This document shows positions 17,173 to 25,223 of a DNA stretch of 64,000 nucleotides, in pieces. The DNA comes from CBDBKE01 sp965218055. Its GTDB lineage: Bacteria; Acidobacteriota; Terriglobia; JAJPHL01; JAPKYU01. Under the pieces are notes generated by a model. That model saw only the letters and a program-made list of their open reading frames with translations. It was not told the origin of the DNA and searched no databases. The position numbers and the translations under genes were made by a program. The stretch lies in the NCBI GenBank assembly GCA_965218055.1, contig CBDCKA010000002.1, forward strand, positions 1,736,001 to 1,800,000, written 5' to 3'. The first letter of the stretch is position 1. Each line of letters starts with the position of its first letter.

Positions 17173-18278
17173 TCGATTTGCAGTAACTCCTTGGGGGTGG
17201 TGGTCAACACCTCTGCACCCTGGTTGCGCACAACGACGATGTCCTCGATGCGAACCCCGCTGTAACCTGGAATATACACGCCTGGCTCGATGGTGATGAC
17301 GGCTCCGGCCGGCAGCCTCGTTTTTTCCCGTGCAGCAATGCCAGGCATCTCGTGCACCTGGATCCCCACGCCGTGCCCCGTACTGTGGGGAAAGTGCGCC
17401 CCGTAGCCGCACCGGGCAATGTGTCGGCGGGCTGCGCGGTCCACTGCCGCGCAGGAGGCGCCAGCGCGCACGGCGCCAATGGCCCGCTCTTGCGCCTCCT
17501 TCACCACGCGGTAAAGAGCTTTTGCCCGGCGGCTGGCGGTCCCAAGATGCACGGTCCGCGTCATGTCGCTGGCGTAATTAGCCAGTATAGCACCGTGATC
17601 TAGCAGCAAAAATTCCTTTTTTCCCAGCGGCCGCAAGCTGGCCCGGGCGTGGGGCCAGGCCGAACGCGGGCCGCCCGCCACGATGGTTTCAAAGGCTGGC
17701 CGTTGGGCCCCGTAGCGCCTCATCCGGTATTCCAGCTCGGCCGCCACTTCCTGCTCTGCTAGGCCGGGGCGGAGCAAGGCCACCGTTTCCTGAAACACCA
17801 GCGAGTTGAGCGCCACGGAACGTCGGATCTGTTCCAGCTCCTGCTCGTCTTTAATCAGGCGGAGCTGCTCGACGGCATTTTCGCAGTGCCGCAGCCGCTC
17901 GATCCCTACCCTCTCGGCCAGCAGGCGAAACAGCCTGTAGTCCGCCGAAGCCTCAAACCCGACCCGACGCCAGCGCCGGGCCCGGGTCAGGGCCGCCTTG
18001 GTCGTGTCCGAACTCACAACCACCACCCGCGAACCGCGCACTTCTTGCTCTGCCTGCAGCGCGTAGCGGCCATCCGTGTAAAGGGTGGAACTGCGCTCGT
18101 CCACCAGCAGGAGGCCGGCGCTGCCGGTAAACCCGGTGAGATAGAAGACGTTGGCCTGCTGGCTGACGAGCAGGCAATCCAATTGCGATCGGGCCAGCCG
18201 GGAACGTAGGGCGCTGAGACGCGCAGGCTGGTTCACGGAGATTGTAGGTCGGATCGCGAACTCCGAGCCGGGAGGCAC
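17169..18278 (-). CDS. pepP: Xaa-Pro aminopeptidase (M24B)
   Basis: This metallopeptidase removes an N-terminal residue next to proline. The creatinase-like N-terminal domain is followed by the pita-bread catalytic domain with the five metal ligands: Asp in LLLDHGA, Asp in SDMTRTVHLG, His in STGHGVGIQVHE, Glu in ITIEPGVY and Glu in GVRIEDIVV. The GTG at 18278 has a GGGAGG just upstream but sits in the loop of a 12-bp hairpin; GTG 18236 is an alternative start that removes 14 residues. The stop overlaps accB. Co-occurrence with accBC just downstream of pil genes suggests one long transcript. Confidence 0.88.
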   Translation of the reverse strand: MPPGSEFAIRPTISVNQPARLSALRSRLARSQLDCLLVSQQANVFYLTGFTGSAGLLLVDERSSTLYTDGRYALQAEQEVRGSRVVVVSSDTTKAALTRARRWRRVGFEASADYRLFRLLAERVGIERLRHCENAVEQLRLIKDEQELEQIRRSVALNSLVFQETVALLRPGLAEQEVAAELEYRMRRYGAQRPAFETIVAGGPRSAWPHARASLRPLGKKEFLLLDHGAILANYASDMTRTVHLGTASRRAKALYRVVKEAQERAIGAVRAGASCAAVDRAARRHIARCGYGAHFPHSTGHGVGIQVHEMPGIAAREKTRLPAGAVITIEPGVYIPGYSGVRIEDIVVVRNQGAEVLTTTPKELLQIE

Positions 18279-18293
18279 GTCCCTCCCGGCTCG
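18264..18293 (-). promoter_or_regulatory. 12-bp hairpin between pilQ and pepP enclosing a GTG start
   Basis: A perfect stem (18264-18275 with 18282-18293) with the six-base loop GACGTG lies in the pilQ-pepP gap. In the minus-strand transcript the GGGAGG ribosome site of the GTG 18278 start is in the stem and the GUG in the loop. No U-run follows, so it is not an ordinary intrinsic terminator. It may limit pepP translation or stabilise the end of the pilQ message. Confidence 0.5.
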
Positions 18294-18307
18294 AGTGGAT
18301 TTTTCTG

Positions 18308-20833
18308 CTAGACGATCTTAGGCGTGATGAAGAAGAGCAACTCGTTTGTCTCGGTGGAAACGCCGGTACGCTTGAACAGGTGGCCAATTATCGGGATGCT
18401 GCCCAGGATCGGCACCTGCTCGATCGTCAGGTTGCTCTGGTTTTGGATGACGCCCCCGAACACCACCGTGCCACCGTCCTCGACCAGTACCTCGGTGGTG
18501 GCCTGCTGCGTCGTGAGCGCCGGGATGCCGTTAATCCGCGGAATGCCGGCGGCGATGGTGTTGTTGGACACCGATATGGTCAGGAAGATCGTTCCCTCAT
18601 CCGTCACCTGCGGGCGCACCGTCAGTTCCAGGGTTACCGGCGTGAGCTGCACGCTGATGGTGTTGTTGATAGTCGTCTGGATTGGGATTTGCAGCCCCTG
18701 CTGGACCGTCGCCTCGACGTTGTTCTGGGTGATGACGCTGGGTTTAGACAGCAGCTTCCCGATCGACTTGGTCTCCGCTGCCGTGATGATAAGGTCGAGG
18801 CCCGCACTCGGAGTGCGATGTATGAGCGAGAGGCCCGTGGTGGCACCGGCGGCCGGGAAGTTGGAGAACAGGGGCAGCTGGTTGCCTTCCACCGACCAAC
18901 GTTGGTTGGGGCCCGGCGTAACCGTGAATGGGCTATCGGTAAAGGGGCTGCCTAGTATTTGCGTGCGGTTGGTGATGCGGGGGCTGAATATGCCCCCGAA
19001 CTGCGCACCCAATTCGCGCGCAAATGCCCGCGAGGCCGCTACAATGCGCGCCTCAATCTGGACCTGCACCGAGCGCCGGTCCAGCTGCCGAATAATGTCG
19101 TCCATCACGGGGATCACCTGCGGGATGTCGGTGACAATCAGCGTATTGGTCCGCTCGTCAGAGATGATCTCGCCCCTCGGCGAGCGGAACTTGCCCAGCG
19201 TCGCCATCATCTGTTCGGAGCGGGAGTAATTCAGGGTCCGCAGCACCGTGACCCGCTCGGCGGCTGACTGCCGGGCCTGTTCCAGCGCCAGGCGTTCCTC
19301 CTCTTCTGTGCGCAAGGTATCGCGACGCGCAATGCGGAGCACGTTGCCTTCCAGTTGCTTGTCCAACCCGTTGTTCCGCAGCACGATATCCAGAGCCTGG
19401 TCCCACGGGACGTCTTCCAGAACGATGGTGACCCTGCCGGACACCGCTGGATCCAGCACAACATTCAGCCCGCTGATTTCGTGCATGAGCCGGAAGAAGT
19501 CTTTCAGGTCCACGTCTTTCAGGTTCACGGAGATGGGCTCGCCGGTATAGCGCGGCCCCGGCATCGGCTGTTGCGTCGCGGGGACCGGCGGTGGCTGTTG
19601 GGCGGCCGGCGCCTCCTGCGGGGCAGGAGCAGCAAAGCCAGCAGCGGGAACCGGCGGCGTGGACAGAGTTGCTGCTTCTACGTTCACCGGATCCAGAGGC
19701 GGCGTCTCCGCCTGGTCCAACGCCTCGGCAGACCCGGCGGCCGGTTGTGGCGGCGCGACTATCGTCGGTCGAGCCGCTGCCAGCACTGGCAGGCGACTCA
19801 CCAGCTCGTCGAGTAAGGGCAGCACATCCGCCTCGGGGGCTTGCTCAGACGTGGATGGCGCCGCGGTTGCACGGCTCAGATGTACATCGGCTATGGCAGC
19901 CCCAGGGGCCGCCGCTGGGGAGCCTGTCTCGGGCCGCGCCTTCGCCGTCGGCGTGTGTGCCGTTTTCGCTCCAGGGGCTCCCAATTCCACCTCCACAACA
20001 TGACCGCGCCGGCGAACTTTGTAAGGCGTGATCCTATCCAGATCCATAACCACTCGGGAAATGGGAGGATGTCTGCGAAATTGGGCCACCCGGATACTCT
20101 GCAAGGGCGGCGTTGCCACCCGAATATTGCGGTGACCAGCACGGTTCGCAGTCTGAGGAATATCGACCACCAATCTCGGCGGGTTCTTCAACTGGAAAGA
20201 GTGATACTCGACCGGGCCGTTGGCCAGGATCAGGACGCGCAACTTGCCCTCGTCACGAGCAAATGTCACCTTTTCAACAGCATTCCCTTGGACGCGCCGC
20301 GCCGACAGTGTGGTTGCTGGCGTCTCCGCTCCGGGGACCGCCAAGGGCGGAGCTTCGTGAGCGCCAGGCGCCGCAGCTCGCGTGCTCCCGGTGGCGGGCG
20401 TAAACGTCACCTGCAAGACGCCCGGATTTTGCTGGTAGCTCACCTTGGCCGCCTGCTTGAGCAACACCTCCAGCCGGGCACCGCGCTGCCCCTCACGGAA
20501 GAAGGGCACTACCCGATAGCTGGAAACCAGCTTGGACGACAACCGGTGGCTGTCGGGAGGCCGCGTGGAAACAACGCCGGGCAAGTCTACGAGGACCAGG
20601 CGTTCCCCGAACGTCCGGGGTGAATAGGTAAACTCTCCGTCGACTTCCAAGGTGAGCATGGTGGCCTGGGAGGAAACGGCTGCACGCACCGTACCCAATT
20701 GCATGGCGGGTGCCGGTGCAGGAGTGGTCGTCCCGCCGTCCTCGGTGGCAAGACTGGGCGGTACCAAACCGAGCAGCAAGACCATGCTGCTCACGACCAA
20801 AGTGGAGAAACCAGAACGAGGTGTTAGGTTCAT
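18308..20833 (-). CDS. pilQ: Type IV pilus outer-membrane secretin PilQ
   Basis: PilQ forms the outer-membrane ring through which the pilus passes. The 841-residue protein has a signal peptide (1-30) and two AMIN domains for peptidoglycan binding (roughly 45-150 and 185-285). A long Pro/Ala linker follows, then an STN-type domain (ISVNLKDVDLKDFFRLMHEI, about 435-505), an N1-type domain (RTNTLIVTDIPQVIPVMDDI) and the secretin barrel (VQIEARIVAASRAFARELGAQ to the C-terminus with GNHLF-like PIIGHLFKRT). It is the last of pilMNOPQ. Confidence 0.95.
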   Translation of the reverse strand: MNLTPRSGFSTLVVSSMVLLLGLVPPSLATEDGGTTTPAPAPAMQLGTVRAAVSSQATMLTLEVDGEFTYSPRTFGERLVLVDLPGVVSTRPPDSHRLSSKLVSSYRVVPFFREGQRGARLEVLLKQAAKVSYQQNPGVLQVTFTPATGSTRAAAPGAHEAPPLAVPGAETPATTLSARRVQGNAVEKVTFARDEGKLRVLILANGPVEYHSFQLKNPPRLVVDIPQTANRAGHRNIRVATPPLQSIRVAQFRRHPPISRVVMDLDRITPYKVRRRGHVVEVELGAPGAKTAHTPTAKARPETGSPAAAPGAAIADVHLSRATAAPSTSEQAPEADVLPLLDELVSRLPVLAAARPTIVAPPQPAAGSAEALDQAETPPLDPVNVEAATLSTPPVPAAGFAAPAPQEAPAAQQPPPVPATQQPMPGPRYTGEPISVNLKDVDLKDFFRLMHEISGLNVVLDPAVSGRVTIVLEDVPWDQALDIVLRNNGLDKQLEGNVLRIARRDTLRTEEEERLALEQARQSAAERVTVLRTLNYSRSEQMMATLGKFRSPRGEIISDERTNTLIVTDIPQVIPVMDDIIRQLDRRSVQVQIEARIVAASRAFARELGAQFGGIFSPRITNRTQILGSPFTDSPFTVTPGPNQRWSVEGNQLPLFSNFPAAGATTGLSLIHRTPSAGLDLIITAAETKSIGKLLSKPSVITQNNVEATVQQGLQIPIQTTINNTISVQLTPVTLELTVRPQVTDEGTIFLTISVSNNTIAAGIPRINGIPALTTQQATTEVLVEDGGTVVFGGVIQNQSNLTIEQVPILGSIPIIGHLFKRTGVSTETNELLFFITPKIV

Positions 20834-20919
20834 CGTGTCATTACTCCTGTCCCTGTTGCCAGGCCCAGAGCCATTCCTGTCACTTTAAGGCGAAATGAGC
20901 CGCCCTGGCCCTAAATTGC

Positions 20920-21444
20920 TTAAGCGGGTATTTTTTTAATTACCTCCCGCTTCTCGAGCTTGCCGCTAGGGTCAAGCACGTCTTCCTCAAAGACGATCGA
21001 GTCGGGGGTGATCTGCAGCACGCGCCCGTTGCATAGCTTTGCTTCCTCGCGCAGAAAATACGTGCGTCCCCTAGTAGTGGTCGTGATCACGGCGATCATG
21101 CCGGCCGGAGTCTGGACCACCCCGTCCAGTTCCGCCTGCCCGACAAGGATGCTGCGAACACCGCCGGGGGGACAGTTGTAGAGCGGAATCTGGCCCGCTT
21201 GGTCCACCTGAATGGTGCTGACAAACGGGTCCCGCCGATCCGCGGATTCCGAGGCCGGGCTCTGCGATGCGGGTGCCGTGGCCGGGGATTTCGAACCCGT
21301 CGCTGGCGCTCCAGCGGTTCTGCCGGCGCCGGCCGCCTTGGCCGCCTGGCCCCGGCCAAGGGCCTGCGGATTTTGGCCTAGGGTGACCAGAGCCACTCCA
21401 AGCGTCACCATAAAGGCCAATGTCATGAAACGCGCGTTACGCAT
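20920..21444 (-). CDS. pilP: Type IV pilus assembly protein PilP
   Basis: PilP is the inner-membrane-anchored periplasmic link between PilNO and PilQ. From ATG 21444 the 174-residue product has a signal or anchor segment (MTLAFMVTLGVALVTLG), a low-complexity Ala/Pro/Ser region, and a small beta-domain with DPFVSTI and LVGQAELDGVVQT, ending VIKKIPA. The frame is open 39 codons further upstream, but that part overlaps pilO and is not expected. The gap to pilO is 13 bases. Confidence 0.85.
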   Translation of the reverse strand: MRNARFMTLAFMVTLGVALVTLGQNPQALGRGQAAKAAGAGRTAGAPATGSKSPATAPASQSPASESADRRDPFVSTIQVDQAGQIPLYNCPPGGVRSILVGQAELDGVVQTPAGMIAVITTTTRGRTYFLREEAKLCNGRVLQITPDSIVFEEDVLDPSGKLEKREVIKKIPA

Positions 21445-21457
21445 AGCTTGCTGTCCT

Positions 21458-22075
21458 CTACTGGCTCGCCGCCGGGGGCGACTCGCGGCTGTAAAATGTC
21501 GTAGCAGTACAGGTCGCCGCAATTGTCTCGTTCGGCGTGATGGTGTACCTGCCACCACCACCCTTTCCGATCGGACGCATGTTCAGATTGCCCACATTGA
21601 CAATGCGGGTCAGCCCGCCTAGACGCCTGAAGAATTCCATCACCGTGAAATATGTGCCGTCCAGGGTAAGGTCAAAGGGCACCGCGATGATATTAAGCTC
21701 TCTCGGAATGTCCGCCCTGGCAGCCAGACGGCGAATGTTGACTCCCGACTGGAGGGCAGATCTCTGCACATCCCGGATGTAATCATCGGCATTCTTCTCT
21801 TCGGGAACGATGGTGCGTTGGGTTGCCAGCTGCTGCTCGAGCTGGACGTTTTCCGCCCGGAGGCGATTCAGCTCATCCCTCAAGGGGCGCAGGCTTTCGT
21901 TCTCTTTTTCCAGCTTTACTACTCTTCCTTCCAGCTCCTGGTTCGCCTCGCGCCGCGTGTTGAGACTGTCGACCGGGGGGAAATAAAGGAACTCGCCGGT
22001 CACCACAATCAGGGCGGCGGCCCCGAGCATGATGAACAACTGCTGTCCAAAGGAGAACTCGCTAAAACTCTTCAT
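21458..22075 (-). CDS. pilO: Type IV pilus assembly protein PilO
   Basis: PilO pairs with PilN across the inner membrane. From ATG 22075 the 205-residue protein has a short cytoplasmic start (MKSFSEFSFGQQ), one transmembrane helix (LFIMLGAAALIVVTGEFLYF), a periplasmic coiled coil with heptad leucines (about residues 45-95) and a ferredoxin-like domain (VPFDLTLDGTYFTVMEFFRR). Lengthening the frame upstream would read through the pilN end, so the internal ATG is preferred. Confidence 0.85.
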   Translation of the reverse strand: MKSFSEFSFGQQLFIMLGAAALIVVTGEFLYFPPVDSLNTRREANQELEGRVVKLEKENESLRPLRDELNRLRAENVQLEQQLATQRTIVPEEKNADDYIRDVQRSALQSGVNIRRLAARADIPRELNIIAVPFDLTLDGTYFTVMEFFRRLGGLTRIVNVGNLNMRPIGKGGGGRYTITPNETIAATCTATTFYSRESPPAASQ

Positions 22076-22128
22076 ATCTCTTGGCCCCCTGTCTGGCCCC
22101 GCAGCCCCTGGCCCGCCGAGACCTGTTG

Positions 22129-22734
22129 CTACGGCATGCCCGGCGCGCCGCTTGCGCTGGCCGGAGTGAGCTGCGCCCATTCCGCATTGATGGAGAAAAC
22201 AAAAGTGGGGAAGTCCTTGATTTGATCCTCCTGGTAGGATTGCTGGATTTCCACACTCTTAAACCGGCCGCTGCTTTTCAGGTTGGTAACGAAGTCGGCG
22301 ACGGTATTGACACTGTTCGCCAACCCGCTCATGTTAATCGTATTGTCCTTGCTCACGAAGCTGGTCAGCCATAGGTGCTCACTGAGCTCGACGGTGTTGA
22401 CCAATGTGTTCAGCAGGTTCACCGGGCCGGTCTGGCCCTCTTTCAGAGCCTCAATGATCTGGATTTGACGCTCGAGCTCCTGCTTTTTCCCCTTGGCCTG
22501 TTCCACCTCCGTCTTGACCGCTGCCAGATCCGCCTTCTCCTTCTGGGCAGCCGCCATTCGCTCAGCCAGCTCGGAAGCCTTAGCGGAGATCCTCCAATAG
22601 TCCCAGGCCAGCCCTGCCACTGCCGCTGCCAGTACGATCACGAACACAACCGTCAGTTTGGCCCCCTCGACGCTGACCGATGGAGCGCGGGCCCTCTCTG
22701 TCTTCCTAATTCCCAATAAGTTGACGCGGATCAT
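22129..22734 (-). CDS. pilN: Type IV pilus assembly protein PilN
   Basis: The 201-residue product begins MIRVNLLGIRK, the short cytoplasmic motif that docks onto PilM. One transmembrane helix (about 28-50), a periplasmic coiled coil and a ferredoxin-like domain (LNTLVNTVELSEHLWLTSF region) follow. Its ATG overlaps the pilM stop as ATGA, consistent with stoichiometric production of the two partners. Confidence 0.9.
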   Translation of the reverse strand: MIRVNLLGIRKTERARAPSVSVEGAKLTVVFVIVLAAAVAGLAWDYWRISAKASELAERMAAAQKEKADLAAVKTEVEQAKGKKQELERQIQIIEALKEGQTGPVNLLNTLVNTVELSEHLWLTSFVSKDNTINMSGLANSVNTVADFVTNLKSSGRFKSVEIQQSYQEDQIKDFPTFVFSINAEWAQLTPASASGAPGMP

Positions 22735-23783
22735 AGGTTTTCAAAACTCCTTAGGGCCAGCCCCACAGCGACGGCCAGTCGCGGCGAGTTTTCCGCGATC
22801 AGATCGCCGTGCGGTCCGCCCGCGTCGTAGGCCAACTTGCTGAACGGGTTCAGCTCTTCCACCGGAATGGAAAACTCCTGCTTCAACACGTCTAACAGAC
22901 CCGGCACTCTGGCCGACCCGCCCGCCAGATGGATCTTCTGAATATGCTCGCCAGCAGCCGTGGCCCTGAAGAAATCGAACGTCTTTTGGATTTCTAGGAT
23001 GATCAGCTCCGAGACCGACCGCAGCCCCGGCAGACGCGCCTCCTCGCTGACTCCGGGCACGCCCTGGCCCATCTTCACCCGCTCGGCATCCTCGAAGCTG
23101 AGGTCCAGTTCCTTTTGCAGCGAGTCGGTGTACTGGTTGCCGCCGATGCTCACATCGCGGGTGAATAGGGGGATGGTTCCGCGGATGATGTTGATATTCA
23201 TCACGCTGGCGCCGATGTTGAGCAACGCCACCGTCTGGCTGCTCGGCGGCTCGTAGTTGTACTCAAAGGCGTTCTGCAGGGCGAATGCGTCCACGTCCAC
23301 GATCGCCGGAGTCTTGGCCGCCTGGCTCAACACGTTGGTATAGTTCAGGATCTTGTCCCTCTTGGCGGCCACCAGAAGCACGTCCATGCCGCCGCCGGAG
23401 GCCTCCGGGGAAAGCGTCTGCCAATCCAGGTTCACCTCGGCAATGTCGAAAGGAATGTGCTGAGAGGCCTCCGACTGGATCTGTTCCTCCACTTCTTCCT
23501 CGGCCATGGGGGGCATGGACAGGCGCTTGACGATCACCGAGTGGCCGCTGACGCTGGTGGCTACGTTCTTCGTCTTGATCTTATGGTCAGTGAACATCCT
23601 AACGATGGAGTTGGATACCGCGACCGTATCCACAATGGCCCCCTCCACCAGGATCTCCGGCGCCAGGGGCTCCACGGCCAGTTTGCTGACAGTCAAGTCC
23701 TTACCACTCTTCTTCAACTCCACCGCTTTGAGGGCGCTGGACCCGATGTCCAGTCCCACGACCTGTTTAGTTTTGCCAAACAT
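22731..23783 (-). CDS. pilM: Type IV pilus assembly ATPase-like protein PilM
   Basis: PilM is an actin-like cytoplasmic protein that binds the PilN tail. The 350-residue protein has FtsA/actin-fold nucleotide motifs: VVGLDIGSSALKAVELKK at the start, TVALLNIGASVMNINIIRG in the middle and IHLAGGSARVPGLLDVLKQ near the end. Length is normal for the family. It heads the pilMNOPQ run, which is missing the minor pilins, PilB, PilT and PilC in this window. Confidence 0.93.
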   Translation of the reverse strand: MFGKTKQVVGLDIGSSALKAVELKKSGKDLTVSKLAVEPLAPEILVEGAIVDTVAVSNSIVRMFTDHKIKTKNVATSVSGHSVIVKRLSMPPMAEEEVEEQIQSEASQHIPFDIAEVNLDWQTLSPEASGGGMDVLLVAAKRDKILNYTNVLSQAAKTPAIVDVDAFALQNAFEYNYEPPSSQTVALLNIGASVMNINIIRGTIPLFTRDVSIGGNQYTDSLQKELDLSFEDAERVKMGQGVPGVSEEARLPGLRSVSELIILEIQKTFDFFRATAAGEHIQKIHLAGGSARVPGLLDVLKQEFSIPVEELNPFSKLAYDAGGPHGDLIAENSPRLAVAVGLALRSFENL

Positions 23784-23881
23784 GCTTCACTCCTACTCGA
23801 CGTTGGCCACCGCTGGTGCCGCCCAGGCCCTGTTTCTGCGCTCCCCGAACCGGCCGGCATGGCCCATCGCGCCCGCTATAG

Positions 23882-24160
23882 CTAGCGCCGGGCAGCCGCG
23901 TAACGTTTGCCGGCGTCACGCGAGTTCGCCACTGCCGTCCCTTGTTTGCCCGCCACTTCGCGTGCCACCTGCCTCCGCCCTGTCGCCAGACTCTGTTTCT
24001 CCATCCACCGGTCCAGAGTCGTCTTCTTGAATTTCCACCGGTTGCCAAGCTTGAAGCCGGGAATCTTCTCCTCGGCGACGTGTCGATACAGGGTGTCGGC
24101 GGAGATTCCCATGTACTGCGAAGCCTGGCGTACGTTCATTACTTCTGGCGGTTGCGACAT
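23882..24160 (-). CDS. Excisionase-type helix-turn-helix protein
   Basis: From ATG 24160 the 92-residue product has a winged helix-turn-helix of the MerR/excisionase kind: VMNVRQASQYMGISADTLYR, then a wing with KIPGFKLGNRWKFKKTTLDR and WMEK. The basic C-terminal tail has no recognisable domain. It lies 98 bases upstream of pilM on the same strand, so it may be co-transcribed and could regulate the pil operon. That role is inference only. Confidence 0.7.
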   Translation of the reverse strand: MSQPPEVMNVRQASQYMGISADTLYRHVAEEKIPGFKLGNRWKFKKTTLDRWMEKQSLATGRRQVAREVAGKQGTAVANSRDAGKRYAAARR

Positions 24161-24514
24161 AACAAAGGCGACCCCTCTGCTCAGCTCTCTCTGTCTAGCG
24201 CTAGCCAGCTCTCGCTGACACTCCAACTCCCTCCGGCAAAGGGATTAAACGGAAACGTATCGTCCCACTTGCGTTGTAAGGCTGTCAAGGAACATTGGGC
24301 GCAGTTGTGCGGGGATCTTCGGGTTTCTTCTAGCTTCTTTCGGCTGTTCTGCCGGTTTTTGCCACACATCTGGTTGAGGTCTCTGGGGTAAGGCCCTAGA
24401 TATTGGGCCTCCCTTGCAAACACCGCAAGCACCAAGGAAGTAAAACCAGATGGCTTCCGCTGCGAGGTCAGCGTGAATCCGCCCCGCCTTTTGCCCTGTG
24501 TCTTTAACCAAGCA
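24161..24514. other. Intergenic region, no gene recognised
   Basis: This 354-base stretch between the HTH gene and the IS1380 remnant should hold the promoter of the pil operon on the minus strand. I could not pick a convincing -35/-10 pair. A small CGGC/GCCG stem followed by GTTTTT near 24,345-24,360 is a weak plus-strand terminator candidate. Confidence 0.3.
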
Positions 24515-24954
24515 GCCGGATGGAAGACGGCCCGACGGGTGGTGGCGAAGGTAGAACATCATCTGGGAGAGTTGTACCCGCGAGTCGGGTTCATGTGACG
24601 AACCTGACGCTTCCGAGCCAGGCGGTGGTGCGGTTCTACAATAAGCGGGGGACTGCCGAGCAGTGGATCAAAGAAGGCAAGTAGGCGGTGAAGATGACGC
24701 GCCTCAGTTGTCACCGGTTCCGGTCGAACGAGGTGCGCCTGTGGCTGACCATCATCGCCTATAACCTGGGAAACCTGTGGCGGCGGCTGGTGCTGCCGCA
24801 AAGGATCGGGAACTGGTCGTTGACGAGTTTGCAGCAGCGGCTGGTGAAGCATGCCCGGTATTATTGGTTGCTGCCGGCGGAAAGCCATTTGACGAGACGT
24901 TTATTTGCTAGCATGCTGGGGCGGATAGATGGACTGTCGCTTCCGTCGGGATAG
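24515..24954 (+). pseudogene. Degraded C-terminus of an IS1380-family transposase
   Basis: The segment reads AGWKTARRVVAKVEHHLGEL and YPRVGF, then a frameshift near 24594, then VTNLTLPSQAVVRFYNKRG and TAEQWIKEGK, an in-frame TAG (24682-24684), and AVKMTRLSCHRFRSNEVRLW with IIAYNLGNLWRRLVLP. Compared with the family pattern LVKTGGRLVKHARYYW, about five residues are deleted, giving LVKHARYYW. The catalytic N-terminal two-thirds and the terminal repeats are absent. It is an old, inactive insertion scar between the pil locus and the radical SAM gene. Confidence 0.75.
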
Positions 24955-25223
24955 CCCAGGCTGCGACACCTAAGAAACCGATTCCGATATCCCCCAGGAA
25001 TGGAGAGGTGTCTGGAAAAGCTGGTTCTGAAAGCCGGGGCGACAGGTTTTCAGGACCCGGAAAAGGGTGGCTGGGAGCCGGTGGGACCCTCTGGGAGAAA
25101 AACCGTGCCCGGCGGGCTCGACTGGAGGCAACCGGATGTATACTCGCAACCGCCGGAGGGTCAAAAAGTTAATTCCGGTTGAAGACGAATGGTCGCGCTT
25201 GGCGGCCCGATAGTGGAGTAGTT

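Noticed and set aside
18264..18293. Intrinsic terminator after pilQ
   Set aside because: The stem is strong but no T-run follows on the minus-strand transcript, and pepP starts within it.
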